In this document: positions 37,546 through 50,275 of the stretch, one piece after another
Numbering within the stretch: the stretch's first letter is position 1
Layout of the letters: each line of letters begins with the position of its first letter
Assembly (NCBI RefSeq): GCF_000002995.4
Contig: NW_025062478.1
Coordinates: 1,922,001-1,986,000, forward strand
Direction: 5' to 3'
DNA: 64,000 nucleotides
From: Brugia malayi
Lineage: Eukaryota > Nematoda > Chromadorea > Rhabditida > Onchocercidae
Notes under the pieces: generated by a model
The model's database searches: none
Told to the model about the DNA's origin: nothing
The model's input: only the letters and a program-made list of their open reading frames with translations
Translations under genes and position numbers: made by a program

Positions 37546-40027
37546 ATGATTGCTCGACTTATCATATTACCAGCAATTTTTACTTTCTCATCTATCATTT
37601 TATGGATTCTTATTTGCTCTGCACCTACTCATCCCAATTCCACGTCTTCTGGTATTTTTTTTTCTTGTATTTTAATTTAATTATTGATCAAGTTTATCAT
37701 TTTTCAAATTTAAATTATTTGCATTTTTCTTTTTTACACCAATTTCAAGATTATCTCGTAGTTTACAAGAAGGAGATATTCTTAAAAATTTAATAATTCA
37801 AATTGATATTTCAAACTAATCCTAATTTTTATGCATTATATACTATGGAAAAGTATGCAAAGTAATTGTAGCATAATTTTTTCATTTATTTTTTATAATA
37901 ATTTACCAGTATTATTACATTTTATTGTCATAATTTTCGATGCTAAATATTAACAGTAGCTAATTAAGCAGTAGCTAATTAATTTAAGCCAAAAGAGAGC
38001 AAATTTCCTTTTTTCACACCTATTATTCGTTTTCTTGATTATCACTGAAAAATTCAATTTATCATTAATATTTTTTAACTTATAAATAAACGATATCTTT
38101 TTAAAATTCCAACAATAATTAAGACAAAAAAAAAAAACTATATTTAAATTTAGATAATATTATTGAAAAGCTTATAGTTTTGCTATCGATAATTTTTAAT
38201 AGCTTTAGAGAATTTTTTTTCAATATTTGTATTAATTTAAAAGTTTAATGATATATTTTAGTTATCATAAATTGGAAGCCACCATGGAATTTGCCAAATA
38301 ATTTAGCAAACTTCACTGCTACAGCTAAATTATTCTATGCTTACAAAGATCAACATTTCAGCTATATTATTACATTGTTTATTTTTGCCTACATTTATAA
38401 ACAAACATTTGCCATTCCAGGATCATTCATTTTAGTTAGTTAACATTTCAAATTATTTATGTATGTATAGCAATGGATAAAATTGTTAAAATAAAAAAAT
38501 GAAATAAAAAAAAAAAAAAATTTGGAATAAAAAATAAAAAAATTAATTTTGTCATATCATTTATTTGTAACAAAAAGAAAAAAACGAAGTGTAGAATAAT
38601 GTTGAAAAATTATGATGAAGAAAGTGATGAAATTAAAATATCATTTAATGAAATGTTTTTCTTTTTTTTTTGCTAATTAATTAAATTTTAAGAATTTAAT
38701 AGCTGGCGTATTATTTGATGTTTGGTTTGGCTTTTTATTGGTATGCATTTTGACAACAATTGGCTCAACATTATGCTATCTTTTTTCAGAAACTTTTGCT
38801 AGTGAATATGTCTGTTATTATTTAGGCCATCATATTATTTATTTACAACAAAAGGTTTGCTAATAATTTCTTAACTTTTTAATTTAATTCTCTATTAGCA
38901 TCTTTTTTTTTTTTAAAAAAAATAACTGTACTCTTTTACTTTTAAAAATTTGAAATTAATTAAAATTTCAAATCTTATTTATTTTTTTTTTTCTCTTTAA
39001 TTTTCATTTTCATTTATAGGTAAACAATAATTCGCATCGCTTATTGGCATTCTTATTATTTGCCCGTATGTTTCCAATTTCACCAAGTTGGCTACTCAAT
39101 ATTATTGCACCATTTCTTAATATTCCCATTTTCATTTTTGCATTGACTACTTTTATTGGTAATGGAAAATAATTTGAAATTAATTCAAATTTCATTAAAA
39201 AAAAACTGAATTTTTTTCCTATTTTATGATGAATTTTAAAAAAGAAATTTAAATTTAATCTGAATTTTGAATGTTAAATGATTGAATTGAAAACACAAAT
39301 TTGATTTTGTATATAATCTTAAACTGACATACTTAATTCAATTTTTTTTTCGATTTCAAGTAAATGAATTCTAACTTTGACATTACTTTGTTTACGTCAT
39401 TAATGCATATTGTGCTAATATGAATTATTTTTTGTAGTCCTATTCGCAACAAAGTTTTAACAATTGAATTTGATCACTGTATCTTATTTTAATTTATTCA
39501 TTTCCAATTTTAATTTCTTGCAGGATTAGCACCATATAATTATATTTGTGTACAAGCTGGCCATATTTTATCGGAATTTCATAGTTGGTCGGATATTTTC
39601 AACATTTCTACGCTGTCTAAACTTTCATTACTTTCATTACTACCCCTTATTTATGCTTTTTATATTAAGCCAAGGAATCAGGTTTAATTTGAATCAATCA
39701 TTTAAAATTATCATCAGGCATAAGTCATACCTTATCCATGCTCATTTTATAAGGATGTCCATAAATTTTGAAAAATTTAATTCAAAAAATGAACAATTGC
39801 CAAAATGAGCAAATAGCAAATTAGGCGGATAATTAGACTGTAAAATTCCAAGAGAAGAAGATGAGATGTTTTAATTTAAATTTAATTGTATTGAATGCAA
39901 AAAAAAAAAATGATTATTGGATGTTGTTACTTTAATTAACTTTTAGTTTCAGTACATTACTTATAAAGTTTATTTTCAGGTTGCAGTAGCTGAAAAAGAA
40001 CAAATCAAAAAAGTGTTAATTATTTAA
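37546..40027 (+). CDS. tmem41a: TMEM41A-like VTT-domain (SNARE-associated Golgi/DedA family) membrane protein
   Basis: Exons: 37546-37651, 38262-38434, 38693-38854, 39020-39158, 39524-39681 and 39980-40027. They join in consistent phase to 261 residues, about the size of the human protein. An N-terminal hydrophobic helix (residues 4-26) is followed by the VTT core: YKQTFAIPGSFIL (near residue 90), NLIAGVLFDVWFGFLL, RMFPISPSWLLNIIAPFLNI and APYNYICVQAGHIL. These match TMEM41A rather than TMEM41B (PYNFICVQ-type block, MTPNW-like loop). Family knowledge: multi-pass ER membrane proteins with re-entrant helices; VTT relatives TMEM41B and VMP1 are lipid scramblases, and TMEM41A is less understood. 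The C-terminus (VAVAEKEQIKKVLII) is short and basic. The gene stands alone with intergenic gaps of several kb on both sides. Confidence 0.88.
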
Positions 40028-40209
40028 GAAAAAGAAAAAAGAATGTTACGCAATTATAAATTATTATCGAATATTTATGTCATTTCATAACCTAATTCTT
40101 TCTGATAATTTTGAAGATTCAAATTTTTTTTCTAATTTTTTAGTAGCAAAATTATGGAAAATTTATGCAAATATTATCAATTTATCACTTTGATTTTTTA
40201 GCATTGATA

Positions 40210-40215
40210 AATAAA
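40210..40215 (+). terminator. polyadenylation signal AATAAA of the TMEM41A-like gene
   Basis: AATAAA about 180 bases after the stop codon at 40027; no earlier clear signal. Confidence 0.4.
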
Positions 40216-41177
40216 CAGAAATTGTAATAACGAGTTCTTTCGCAAATTTAACGGTTGAAATTTTAATTTATTTTGTTATGTATATAATAAATGCTGTAGT
40301 TGTCCAATTGTATTACCTTAAAATTTGTTTTTTAGATCTAATTGATAGCATTTTAGATCAACAATCTCATTTTTTTTTTTTTTTTAACAATTTAAAAGAA
40401 AATCTAAAATGTATTCATTGTTTTCATTTGCGAAACAATTCATAACTATAATTAACAAAATTAAAAAAAAGTTTTGAATCTTTGTTGATCTTTTTTTTTA
40501 TTGTTTGTATCATATATTATGTTTAACGATTAAAATTGCTGTATATATTTTACATAAAATATTGATTGCTTTCAAATGGAATTTAAATGAATGAAAATAA
40601 AATGTAACAAAATATTTTTGAATTATAAATAGTGCAAGGAGATTGACTAACTGAACAATAGGCATAATTTACTGAGCATTTAATTTTATAAAATTATTCC
40701 TTAAAAGATTTCCATTAAAAAAAAAAAAAAAAGGAGCAGATTGCTATTGTTCTGAATCGTTTCTTGCTAAAATGAATAAACTTGTTAATAAAATCAATAA
40801 AACAATTAATTATAATTATTTAATCACTAAAAAATTAATTATAATTAAATTATTGATTGGTAATATCTGGTAATTGACTTTTTAGATGTCGTGGATCAGA
40901 ATTGAATTACTAACTAGTTTATCATTAACATCCACAGATGATTGTGAAAATTGAAACAATTGTAATTAAATCAATTGTTTATTATTTCTGATAAAAATTA
41001 AAAGATAAAAAATTGCTCAGCGTCTATTGTTTACATAAAAAATTAAATTGTTTAAATCAAAAAAAAAAAAAAGAAAGAAAAATGTGGTATAAGAGAGAGG
41101 AACGGAGAGAAATTATTGTCTGTGCCGCCCAATTCATCCATTCTTCTGCTTGCTTACGGTTGTTTACATTTCAACTC

Positions 41178-41290
41178 AATATTCGCTGGTATGCATTCAT
41201 TTGCATGCTGATGCCTCATGCTAGCATGCATTTATCTGCATGCTGATTGCCTCATGCTGGCATGCAAATGATTCCTAATGCTCATCATGC
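41178..41290. repeat. GCATGC-rich imperfect repeat
   Basis: Imperfect units around 'TGCATGCTGAT-GCCTCATGCT-GCATGCA' recur about three times. The units are rich in self-complementary GCATGC and TGCATGCA and could fold. Confidence 0.55.
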
Positions 41291-41459
41291 AAGTCATGAA
41301 CTGCCCTAATTCCTTTATAATGATTCAACTAAAATTTCTCATAAATACTGATTTAATTTTAACCTAGCCATTTTGGTAACTTGGCTAGTTAGAGAATTCT
41401 AAAGAATTTCCTGATAGTATTACCCAAACTTTAAGCATTAGACTTCTGTTTGTGACAAA

Positions 41460-41580
41460 AAAATTAATAGGCCAGATATTGCATAAATTAATAGGCCAGA
41501 TATTGTATAAATTAATAGGCCAGATATTGTATAAATTAATAGGCTAGATATTGTATAAATTAATAAACTAGTTATTGTCA
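41460..41580. repeat. 24-bp tandem repeat, about 5 copies
   Basis: Unit ATAAATTAATAGGCCAGATATTGT, the first copies almost perfect, the last two with substitutions (AGGCTAGAT, AAACTAGTT). Confidence 0.85.
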
Positions 41581-41763
41581 CTAGTTATTTGTTTAAAATT
41601 GATTTAGCTGAATTTTAACCTTTGTGGTGTTGTACCATACAACAACAAAACAAGATTATCCTTTGTGGTGCATAATTTTTTTTGTCACACGAACAAAATT
41701 CTCAATTTTATTTCAAGTCACTTTAATTTACTTCAGGATGATATGTTAATGAAGATGATCAAT

Positions 41764-41828
41764 TTTTTGACGTATCACGTAGTAATTTTTGACGTACCAC
41801 GTAGTAATTTTTGACGTACCAAGTAGTC
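41764..41828. repeat. 22-bp tandem repeat, 3 copies
   Basis: Unit TTTGACGTACCACGTAGTAATT with single changes. Each unit holds a near-palindromic ACGTAxCACGT core. Confidence 0.75.
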
Positions 41829-43785
41829 ATTTCAAGTAGTTTTGTACCGAAAAAACTATGTCGCATTATCTAATTACATAGCTATACATAAAATTAAGCT
41901 TTAGAAACTTTTTACACCAATTTTAGCACTAATTTGCTGTTTCTTTCTTAAAAAAAAAAAAAAAAAAAAAAATTGAAAAATGATGAAAGAAGCTAAAATT
42001 GATGGAAAAATTGTTTAGAATGATGAATGCTGTTTATTATCAAAGAAAGGATTGGAATAAAAAGATAAATTTGAAAAAGTTTGAAATCTTTTCAAGATTT
42101 GTAAATTCGTTTTCTTTAATTATTTCTCAATTAACTTAATTTTCAATTTCCATCCACTAATTCATCATCGGCTTTTTTTTTCCTGTCACGTAATTTATTT
42201 TAAAAAGAAGCAATAAATATGAAGAAAAAATCGATTGTTAATATGGTTTCCTAATTAAGTATCATTTCTGACTTAAGCTCAAGACTTAATGACTTAAGCT
42301 ACAGGTATCATTCATTCAAATTAATTTCTTATTGAATAGTAGCAATGAATAAATGACAAATATGAAAAATAAATTTTCAAAATGCTTTGCTTTTACTAAA
42401 CAAAACTTCAAAATACTTTGTTTTTACTAAACAAAAAAGCAATAAATATGGAAGAAAATTCATTGTTTCCATTTCTATAGCACAATTTTTTTTCTTTGAT
42501 CTTTGCTATATAATTAAACGAAATATTATTTGGATTTGTTTCTATTCAAAAACAATTCTCTTTTAAATTTACATTTGTTGGGGAAGAATTAGAGGAATGA
42601 AAAAAGCAACTATGAACGGAATCTTGATTGATTGTTCCAGCGGTTTCTTTTTTTTTTTTTAAATTAGTTTCTATGTTATTTTTTTTTAACTCGTTAATTT
42701 TATTCAAAAGAATTTTTCGCGAAATTAAGTTTTGCATATTTTAATGTTAAGTTTGAAGATTCATTCTTTTTTTCTTAAAATTTGATTTCTTGCTATAATT
42801 TCTATAGAATTTTCTTGATTTACCTTTTAAACATCTTAAAATCATAAATTTCTTCCAATTCCTTAAACTTATTTCCAATCTTTTTCATTTTTTTTTTTTT
42901 TTCATTTCATCAAATAATGAAATAAATATCGAATTTAGAGGTGCAAAAAATAAAAATTTCAACATTTATTTCTTTAAAATAAATCAAAATTAAACTTGAA
43001 AACAAAATATTAATTAGTGAAATATCAGGCATATGCAATAAGAATGCGCAAGTTATTGTCAAAAAGTTTTTGTTAAATTTTTTTGCTAACACTTATAATT
43101 TTCAATGATAAAATTTTCGATGAAAAAAATATGAGAATAATTTTTAGGTATGTGTTAACTATTTTCTGTAAAAGCTAATAAGTTTTCTCATTGTTAGCTT
43201 AAAAATTAACAAACAATAAATAATACAACTTTATTTAAAATTAGAAAATTGTTGATATTTGAGATTTATTTACTTTTGTTGGCAATATGTGAATATGTTA
43301 GGATATATTCAAAATAAGTAAATAAATAAGATGTATATCACCGGTTATTTTGTTTCTTTTTTTTTTTTAAAAAAATCCTTTTTTAAAAGTGTTTACATCC
43401 AGAAGAAAATCAAAAACATTATTTAAATTACTGATAAAATATAATTCCGTGAAAGTTTGCCAGCAAAATAGTTAAGTTAAACTATTTCAAAATTGTTAAA
43501 TTTGCTGCGCAATGAAACGAGATTTATCCCCACCAAATTTAGCAAAATTTATTGAATGCAAAGAACCGGTTTTATTAAGAGAAGTATGGAGATAATCACC
43601 GTTATCAATGATAAAGATTCGTATTGTAATGATTAATGGTAGAGGAATTCCACACCTGTATCTATTAATGGATTTTATAATTTATTCCATAAATTTGCTT
43701 TACTTAATATTCATTTTAACATTGTAAAAAATTTTTTAAAATCATATTTAAAAATGAGCTAATAAAATTCATTCTTGAAATATGC

Positions 43786-43794
43786 AAATTTCAG
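43786..43794 (+). promoter_or_regulatory. probable trans-splice acceptor of the beta-galactosidase gene
   Basis: CAAATTTCAG ends at 43794, 30 bases before the ATG at 43825, with no coding exon upstream. Spacing and sequence fit a nematode spliced-leader acceptor. Confidence 0.5.
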
Positions 43795-43824
43795 GTTAAC
43801 AGAAAAAAAGAAGAAAACGATCTC

Positions 43825-46800
43825 ATGAAACGATTTGCTGCAATTTTGCAATATATTTTCATTTGTCAAAAAATTTTTTCACATTTAGCAAATTCATCGC
43901 ATTCATCATTTGCTATTGACTATCAAAATGATACATTTCTGCTAAATGGTAAACCATTTAGGTAAAAATTCTATTAAAATTATAATTTTTTTTTTTTTTT
44001 TTTAAATTAATTTAATAAAAATACATCAAATTTATTTTCCTTTCTTTTGGTATAATATATTTTTACTGAAGAAAATAATTACTGAAAAAATAGTACTAAA
44101 CAATTTAATGAAATATTTCTTTTTTTTTTTTTTTTCATTCATTTCTTCCAATAATTTTTGTACCATCAATTTTCTTCTATTAAGGAATACATTTACATTC
44201 CATCAAAAATTGACTGCTGAATGATGCATATCAATTCAATAAGTCTCTACTATCATATTATCATCTTTTAGTTCTCTTACTTTCCTTATTTGTTAAGGTA
44301 ATTTAATTCTTTATTCAGGTATATTTCGGGTAGTATTCATTATTTTCGAATTCCTCCTTATTACTGGGCTGATCGATTGCGTCGAATTCGTGCTGCAGGC
44401 TTAAATGCAATACAATTGTACATTCCGTGGAATTTTCATGAAGTTTATAATGGAAGGTTTGCTGTTTGATTACGATCAAATAATTAAAAATAATAATATT
44501 ATATCATATAAGCAAAAATGTCACATCTTTGTCACCTTGTGAATTAATACAACTGCATGGTAATTAGGAAATTGTTTAAATATTTAAACTATTTTGTATA
44601 ATATTTAATTAAAAAAGAAATTCATTTAAGCTTTTACTTTATATGAAAAAAAAAAAAAATTTAAATTAAAACTAATATAGATACCTGTTTAATGGAAAAC
44701 GCAATATAACACGTTTTATTGAACTTGCTGCATCTAATCAACTTTTCGTCCTTGCAAGGTAAAAATTATTTTTATCATATTTATTACTTTATAACATTTC
44801 TAGTATTAATTGATCTAAAGTTATCTTACTTAGTGTCTATGTCTCTTACTTTTGTTGAAGTAATTTCATTCTTTATTCAGGTATATTTCGGGTAGTATTC
44901 ATTATTTTCGAATTCCTCCTTATTACTGGGCTGCCTTTGTATAAATTTCTTACTTTAGGATTGGTCCATATATTTGTGCTGAATGGGAAAATGGTGGTCT
45001 CCCATGGTGGCTTATTCATAAATACGGAAATATCCATCAAAGAACATCCGACAAACGGTGCAAAAACAAAATCTTCGGAAAAATTCACAGAAATTTAGTT
45101 TGATCTCTGGGAGGTGCCTTATTAATTGCATACATAGTGCATTTTTGTAATCAATCAATGATACATTTTTATACATTGAATTGATAATAAATGCATTAGC
45201 AAAAAAGAGAAATGAAATGAAAAACTCCCAGCAAAATTAGGGTTTATTATTTATTAAAAGTAAAACAAAAAAAAAAAAAAAAATTACCAAAACAATTTAT
45301 TCCATTTTTGTATTTTATCTAACTATAAAACTAATAAAATCAGATTCCTAAAAGAAGTGGAACTTTGGTTCAATGTTTTGTTACCTATACTGAATCCTTA
45401 TTTGCTTAAAAATGGTGGTCCAATACTGATGGTACAACTGGAAAACGAATATGGTAGTCATTATGCATGCGATCAGATTTACCTGAAACGATTGAGTGAA
45501 ATAGTTCGATATCATCTTGGGCCAGATGTCATCCAATATACCAGTAGGTTCTAGAATTTATTAATTAAGAAAATATCGCATTTACAATTTTACATCATAA
45601 CCTTATTACTTTATTGAATTTGAAATTTTCAAGAAGTTTAGATAAGAAAGTCTTAAAATTTAAAATACATCCAGAACTATTATTCAGAATTCACAATGCC
45701 TTTTTCTCCTCTAATTAAAACTTCTTGAAAATTACAACTGCAAATCAAACTTTTTAGATATCAATAATTTTATTCATTTCAATTTCCATTCTTTCTTTTA
45801 GCTATCACAGGAAATATATCAAAATGATTTTGCGTTGATGTTTAAGAAATTTTAGCTCTAAGTGAATTGCTGAAGATCTTTATCAGTTTTTCTAGCTGAT
45901 AAAGTTTAAAACTTAGAAAACCGAGAAGCACTGAGTCCAGTTATGGATATTTGAGATAAATTTATTGCTCATAGCTCTAAATCGAATGCAATCAAATTCT
46001 TTTGACGGTTAATTTCAATCGTAAAAACCCCTCAAACTAATTCGATCTCATTATTTTGCAAATTATCAATAAATAAAGCTATTTTTTTTTTAAAGAAAGT
46101 GCTAAAATTATTCGACAATTATTTGTGTTCACTTCTTATTGAATAAAATTCCCAATTTTTTGATAGTTTAATTAAACTACCTATTTTTTAATTCTCTGAA
46201 ACTAAAAAATATATATATATGTATGTGGAACACAATTATCAAAATCACATTGGAATGTTAAAAATATTACTAAAAAAATTTCTAGTTAATTCTAATTTTT
46301 ATTAGCAAACAATTAAAATAATTGTTATTTTCTCTTCAAAGATTAAAATCCAAAAAAAGTGCAGAAATATTCCAAAGTATGAATTTAAATAACAGGGAGC
46401 ACTAAGCAAAACCATTACTGCAATCAGTCAAAGTTATTTCATCTGCAGTATGAAAGTTAACTTTATAAATTGTAAAAGTAAGAAAGCGAAGTTTAAGTTC
46501 AAAAATACAACTTCTTACTGAGTGATTTTATTGTTATAAAGTTAGGAAGGACTGTCACTCTCTAATATCCATCAATGTCAACTTTCTACAATTATTTATA
46601 GCTGATGGATCAGCAGAGTCTTACCTGAAATGTGGCACACTAGCAGGTGTTTATCCAACAATCGATTTTGGTCCAACAACTCGACAAAATGTTCAGGCAT
46701 ATTTTGCAATGCAACGACATTATGCACCGCATGGTTTATTCGTTTCATTTAAAATATGTCATTGAGATTTTTTATTGGATTCATTGATCTATCAGAAAAT

Positions 46801-49800
46801 TGAATGTCTAATTTAAAATTTCTATACTTATTGAGAATGAACTGATCGATTGATTTTCCTATCTCATTAGACTTCTTTATTCATCCATACATAAAAGTTT
46901 AGATTGATTGATTGTGCATTTGTAATCAATCAATAACTGAAAAGATAGTAGAGCTCAATTAATGAAGCACTGAGATCTATCGAAAAGTTTAAAATGCAAT
47001 GTGCTTAATGTAATTTTTGTGATTTTTAGAGCACTGCTTTTTTATAACAGTCATATAAAAATTCAATTAAAACCTTTTAATCTTTCTGAAAAAATTTTGC
47101 TAAGTTTTGAAATAAATTAATGAATAGGACCATTGGTGAACTCCGAATTTTATCCCGGATGGTTGGTTATTTGGGGTCAAAAGAGTGAAAAGTTACCATC
47201 AATAACAGAAATCATTGATACGGCTGATTATATGTATCAACTTGGTGCAAGTATTAATTTTTATATGTTCCATGGTGGCACCAATTTCGGTTATTGGAAT
47301 GGAGCTGAAATTACCGCACCGGTAAGATTTCAAAACCAAAAACTGTTACTGCAAAGTAAATCTGTGTACAGAACTTTTAGAAATTGCGAAAGATCCTTCC
47401 GTATTTAATGACTGTTATTCTTCCGTATATGAAAAACCTTCCGTATTTGATGGCCGTTATTCTTCCGCATATGAAAACCTTCCATATTTGATGACCGTTA
47501 TTCTTCCGCATATGAAAACCTTCCGTATTTGATGGCCGTTATTCTTCCGCATATGAAAAACCTTCCGTATTTGATGGCTGTTATTCTTCCGCATATGAAA
47601 ACCTTCCGTATTTGATGGCCGTTATTCTTCCGCATATGAAAAACCTTCCGTATTTTAAGATCGTTGTTCTTTGCCATTTACTTTAGCGATAACAGTCATT
47701 AAATATACCAACAGATCAGCAAATAAATTATAACAATTTTCTTAGAATTGAATAATTCGTATACCGTTTAATGCTACTTTCCAGATTGATCTGTTATTCA
47801 GAATAAATTAAATTCGTTATTAATTCATTAAACTGAATCTACTCAATTCTTCATTTTCTTTTTTTTTTGCAAGCAATTAACAAATTGTAAAAGTTTTCAA
47901 ATTTTCATTGAATAGTTCTATTAATGAAAATATTTATTACATAGGTAATAACATCTTACGATTATTCTGCTCCACTAACTGAGGCAGGTGATTTAACTCA
48001 AAAATATATGGCAATAAGAAATTGGTTAGCGAGTAAATCAGATTGGCCGCATAAACCAGGTGATATACCACGGGATAATTTGTAAGTAATTTAAAATTAT
48101 AAAAAAAAAAATAATATAATTCTAAAATTGAAGGAGTTAAAGATGTGGTTTTTACATAGTTAATATGTGTTATTTCATTACTTTGAATGCAGGAAGTTAG
48201 AATATTGTTGTCAAAATAAAAATTCAAAATAAATTTTGCACATTTTTTTTTCATTTTTTAATTTGAAATGCTAAAAATTTTGTGTTACATTGTTTCTCTC
48301 TATCATAATTCATCATAAAATATATTATAATTTTAATATCTTAGAAAGCAATGCAATATTTTTTCTTTTTTTTTCAAGTAATTGTATTATGATTCAAGTG
48401 ATTATATCTTATTTTTCGAGTAATTATATTAGGACATTTTGTTCATTATAAAAATCAGTTCTTTTCCAGGAAAATTGGTTATGGTAGTGTAAAGTTGAAA
48501 GAAATTTTACCGCTAGGGAAACATTTTTGGGAATTAGTAACAGTGAGTCAATATTGTCAAGCAACAAAGTATCCAATTTCATTTGAACAACTCGATCATC
48601 CATTTGGTAGATTTCTTTTTTAAATTACTTCTTTTTTTTAAATCCTAAAATTAATTGAATTAGCTTTTTCAAATGTTTAACGCGTAAATGTACTGCAAAT
48701 TGCATCATTTCTTTTCCTATCATAAATAAATTATTAAGATATCAAATTTGACATCTAAATTTCGAAAAATTTTTGACAGGTTTTGTGATATACTATACGA
48801 CACTAAAGTTTGGTGGAACAAATCTTACAATACCGTTAATGAAAGATCGTAGCTATGTGTTTATTAATAATGAATTACAGGTATATTTCAAAAGGAACTT
48901 TAATTTAATTACCTTATTTCATTACTCAATTAAGTGAATGTAATCATTATTAAATTAATTAATTTTCAAGACAACTTCATTTCGTCTAATTTTAATTTTA
49001 GAATTAAAACAAAGTTAATACATTTCAAATTTTTTATCCAAGAGAAATTTTCAGGGAATATTGGTGAATAGATTTGATAGTTATTGGAAACACTGGGTAT
49101 ATTTAAAAGATGCAAGAGCAAGTGCAACACTTGGAATATTAGTAGAAAATCAAGGACGTCAAACAATACCAACGATCAATGATTTCAAAGTATTTCATTT
49201 TTCTTTGTAAAATTTGAAAAAATCAATTAAAATTCATCAATTAATTGAAATTCACCTTTTCGAAGTGTGATAAATGTTCGCTTCTGGTTTATTGAGCTAA
49301 CTATGACGTTTTAGAGGAAGAAAAGTTATTTAAATTATATGAAGTTCATTGTTACAGCTCATAATTACAACGATAATTCATAATAATGATAATTTTATTC
49401 TAATCAGTATTATCAGTATTGTTTTGATGTTTATCACAAGAAAATAGCCTAATATTTAGGGTATATTAACAAATGTAACACTTGATGGACAAATAATCGA
49501 TGATTGGATACAATGTGGCCTACACTCAAAATTAATAATTTCAATGGCTCAACGAATTTCGAGATGGAACTATTTTAGTGTATGTTTATTTTTGTCTAAG
49601 TTTAAGTGATATTTCAAAAATTTTGAAATTATTATGACTTATACTAATTTATATTTATCAATTCATTTGGAGGAGTTCGCAATCATTAATTTAATAAGTT
49701 TTGCATGTATTTTTTCGCTTTGGTTATCTTCTTTATCGTATCTTTTTTTCTTTTTTAAATCCTATTTTTCATCCTAAAAACTTAAGTTTATTGGATTAAA

Positions 49801-50212
49801 TTTCATGTAGCTAGCTAAAGTGCTGCAAGGATTTCAGAGAAATAAAAATGGATTAGGCTTATATATGGGACATTTTTATGCAAATCATCTTGCCGATACT
49901 TTCTTGAATCTAAGTAAATGGGGTAAAGGACAGGTATTCATTAATGGACATAATATTGGCCGATATTGGCCAAGTATTGGACCTCAGGTAATTGATTTCA
50001 TGTAATGATTTATATTACAATTTTTAAAGTAATTCTGTTGTCATTAGATCATTTACTGTTAAATTCAGATTACTCTCTACGTACCAAAACCATATCTAAA
50101 ACATCACAATACGGTTATTATGCTGGAATTGGAACAACCCGGAAATTGTCAGAAGCAATTCTGCATTATTAATTTTATAGATCATCCAATATTCAACTTT
50201 ACTGAGAGTTAA
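43825..50212 (+). CDS. bgal-1: lysosomal-type acid beta-galactosidase (glycoside hydrolase family 35), 14 exons
   Basis: Exons: 43825-43961, 44319-44456, 44681-44758, 44959-45057, 45344-45543, 46602-46733, 47128-47321, 47945-48081, 48470-48606, 48780-48880, 49055-49189, 49460-49579, 49811-49987 and 50069-50212. Every junction keeps phase; the product is 642 residues. A signal peptide (residues 1-23) leads into [19 protein letters not shown]. The GH35 barrel follows: [41 protein letters not shown], the acid/base Glu in [15 protein letters not shown] (about residue 186) and the nucleophile Glu in NSEFYPGW (residue 268). The C-terminal jelly-roll domains contain VENQGR and [21 protein letters not shown]. 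It removes terminal beta-galactose from glycans and glycolipids in lysosomes or secretions. It is the apparent orthologue of animal GLB1 and C. elegans bgal-1. Intron 3 contains a copied piece of exon 2 and intron 7 a minisatellite. Confidence 0.95.
44861..44933 (+). repeat. copied fragment of beta-galactosidase exon 2 inside intron 3
   Basis: Seventy-three bases repeat 44299-44371 with one visible mismatch. They comprise the end of intron 2, its TTATTCAG acceptor and the first 53 bases of exon 2 (to TGGGCTG). The copy ends about 25 bases before the true acceptor of exon 4. Use of the copied acceptor would extend exon 4 and hit TAA after FV, so it would be a poison splice. Confidence 0.9.
47397..47665. 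repeat. 41-bp minisatellite in intron 7 of the beta-galactosidase gene
   Basis: About 6.5 copies of a 41-42 base unit, beginning TTCCGTATTTGATGGCCG and ending TTCCGCATATGAAAACC. The units differ by a few point changes and an A-run length; the first and last copies are the most diverged. Confidence 0.92.
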
Positions 50213-50269
50213 GGTGATCATATATACCGGTTACTGAGAGCTGTGACATTTCTATTAAAATTTCTCATA

Positions 50270-50275
50270 AATAAA
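50270..50275 (+). terminator. polyadenylation signal AATAAA of the beta-galactosidase gene
   Basis: AATAAA 57 bases after the stop codon at 50212. Confidence 0.6.

Larger units (their letters stand above)
40216..43790. other. intergenic DNA with small tandem repeats
   Basis: No gene recognised. It contains the three short tandem repeats annotated separately (41178-41290, 41460-41580, 41764-41828) and many poly-A/T runs. Frames at 41013-41246, 42546-42737 and 42910-43092 show no family signal. Confidence 0.45.

Noticed and set aside
44873..45088. Minus-strand 71-codon frame over beta-galactosidase exon 4
   Set aside because: It is a shadow of the exon and the copied exon 2 fragment on the plus strand.
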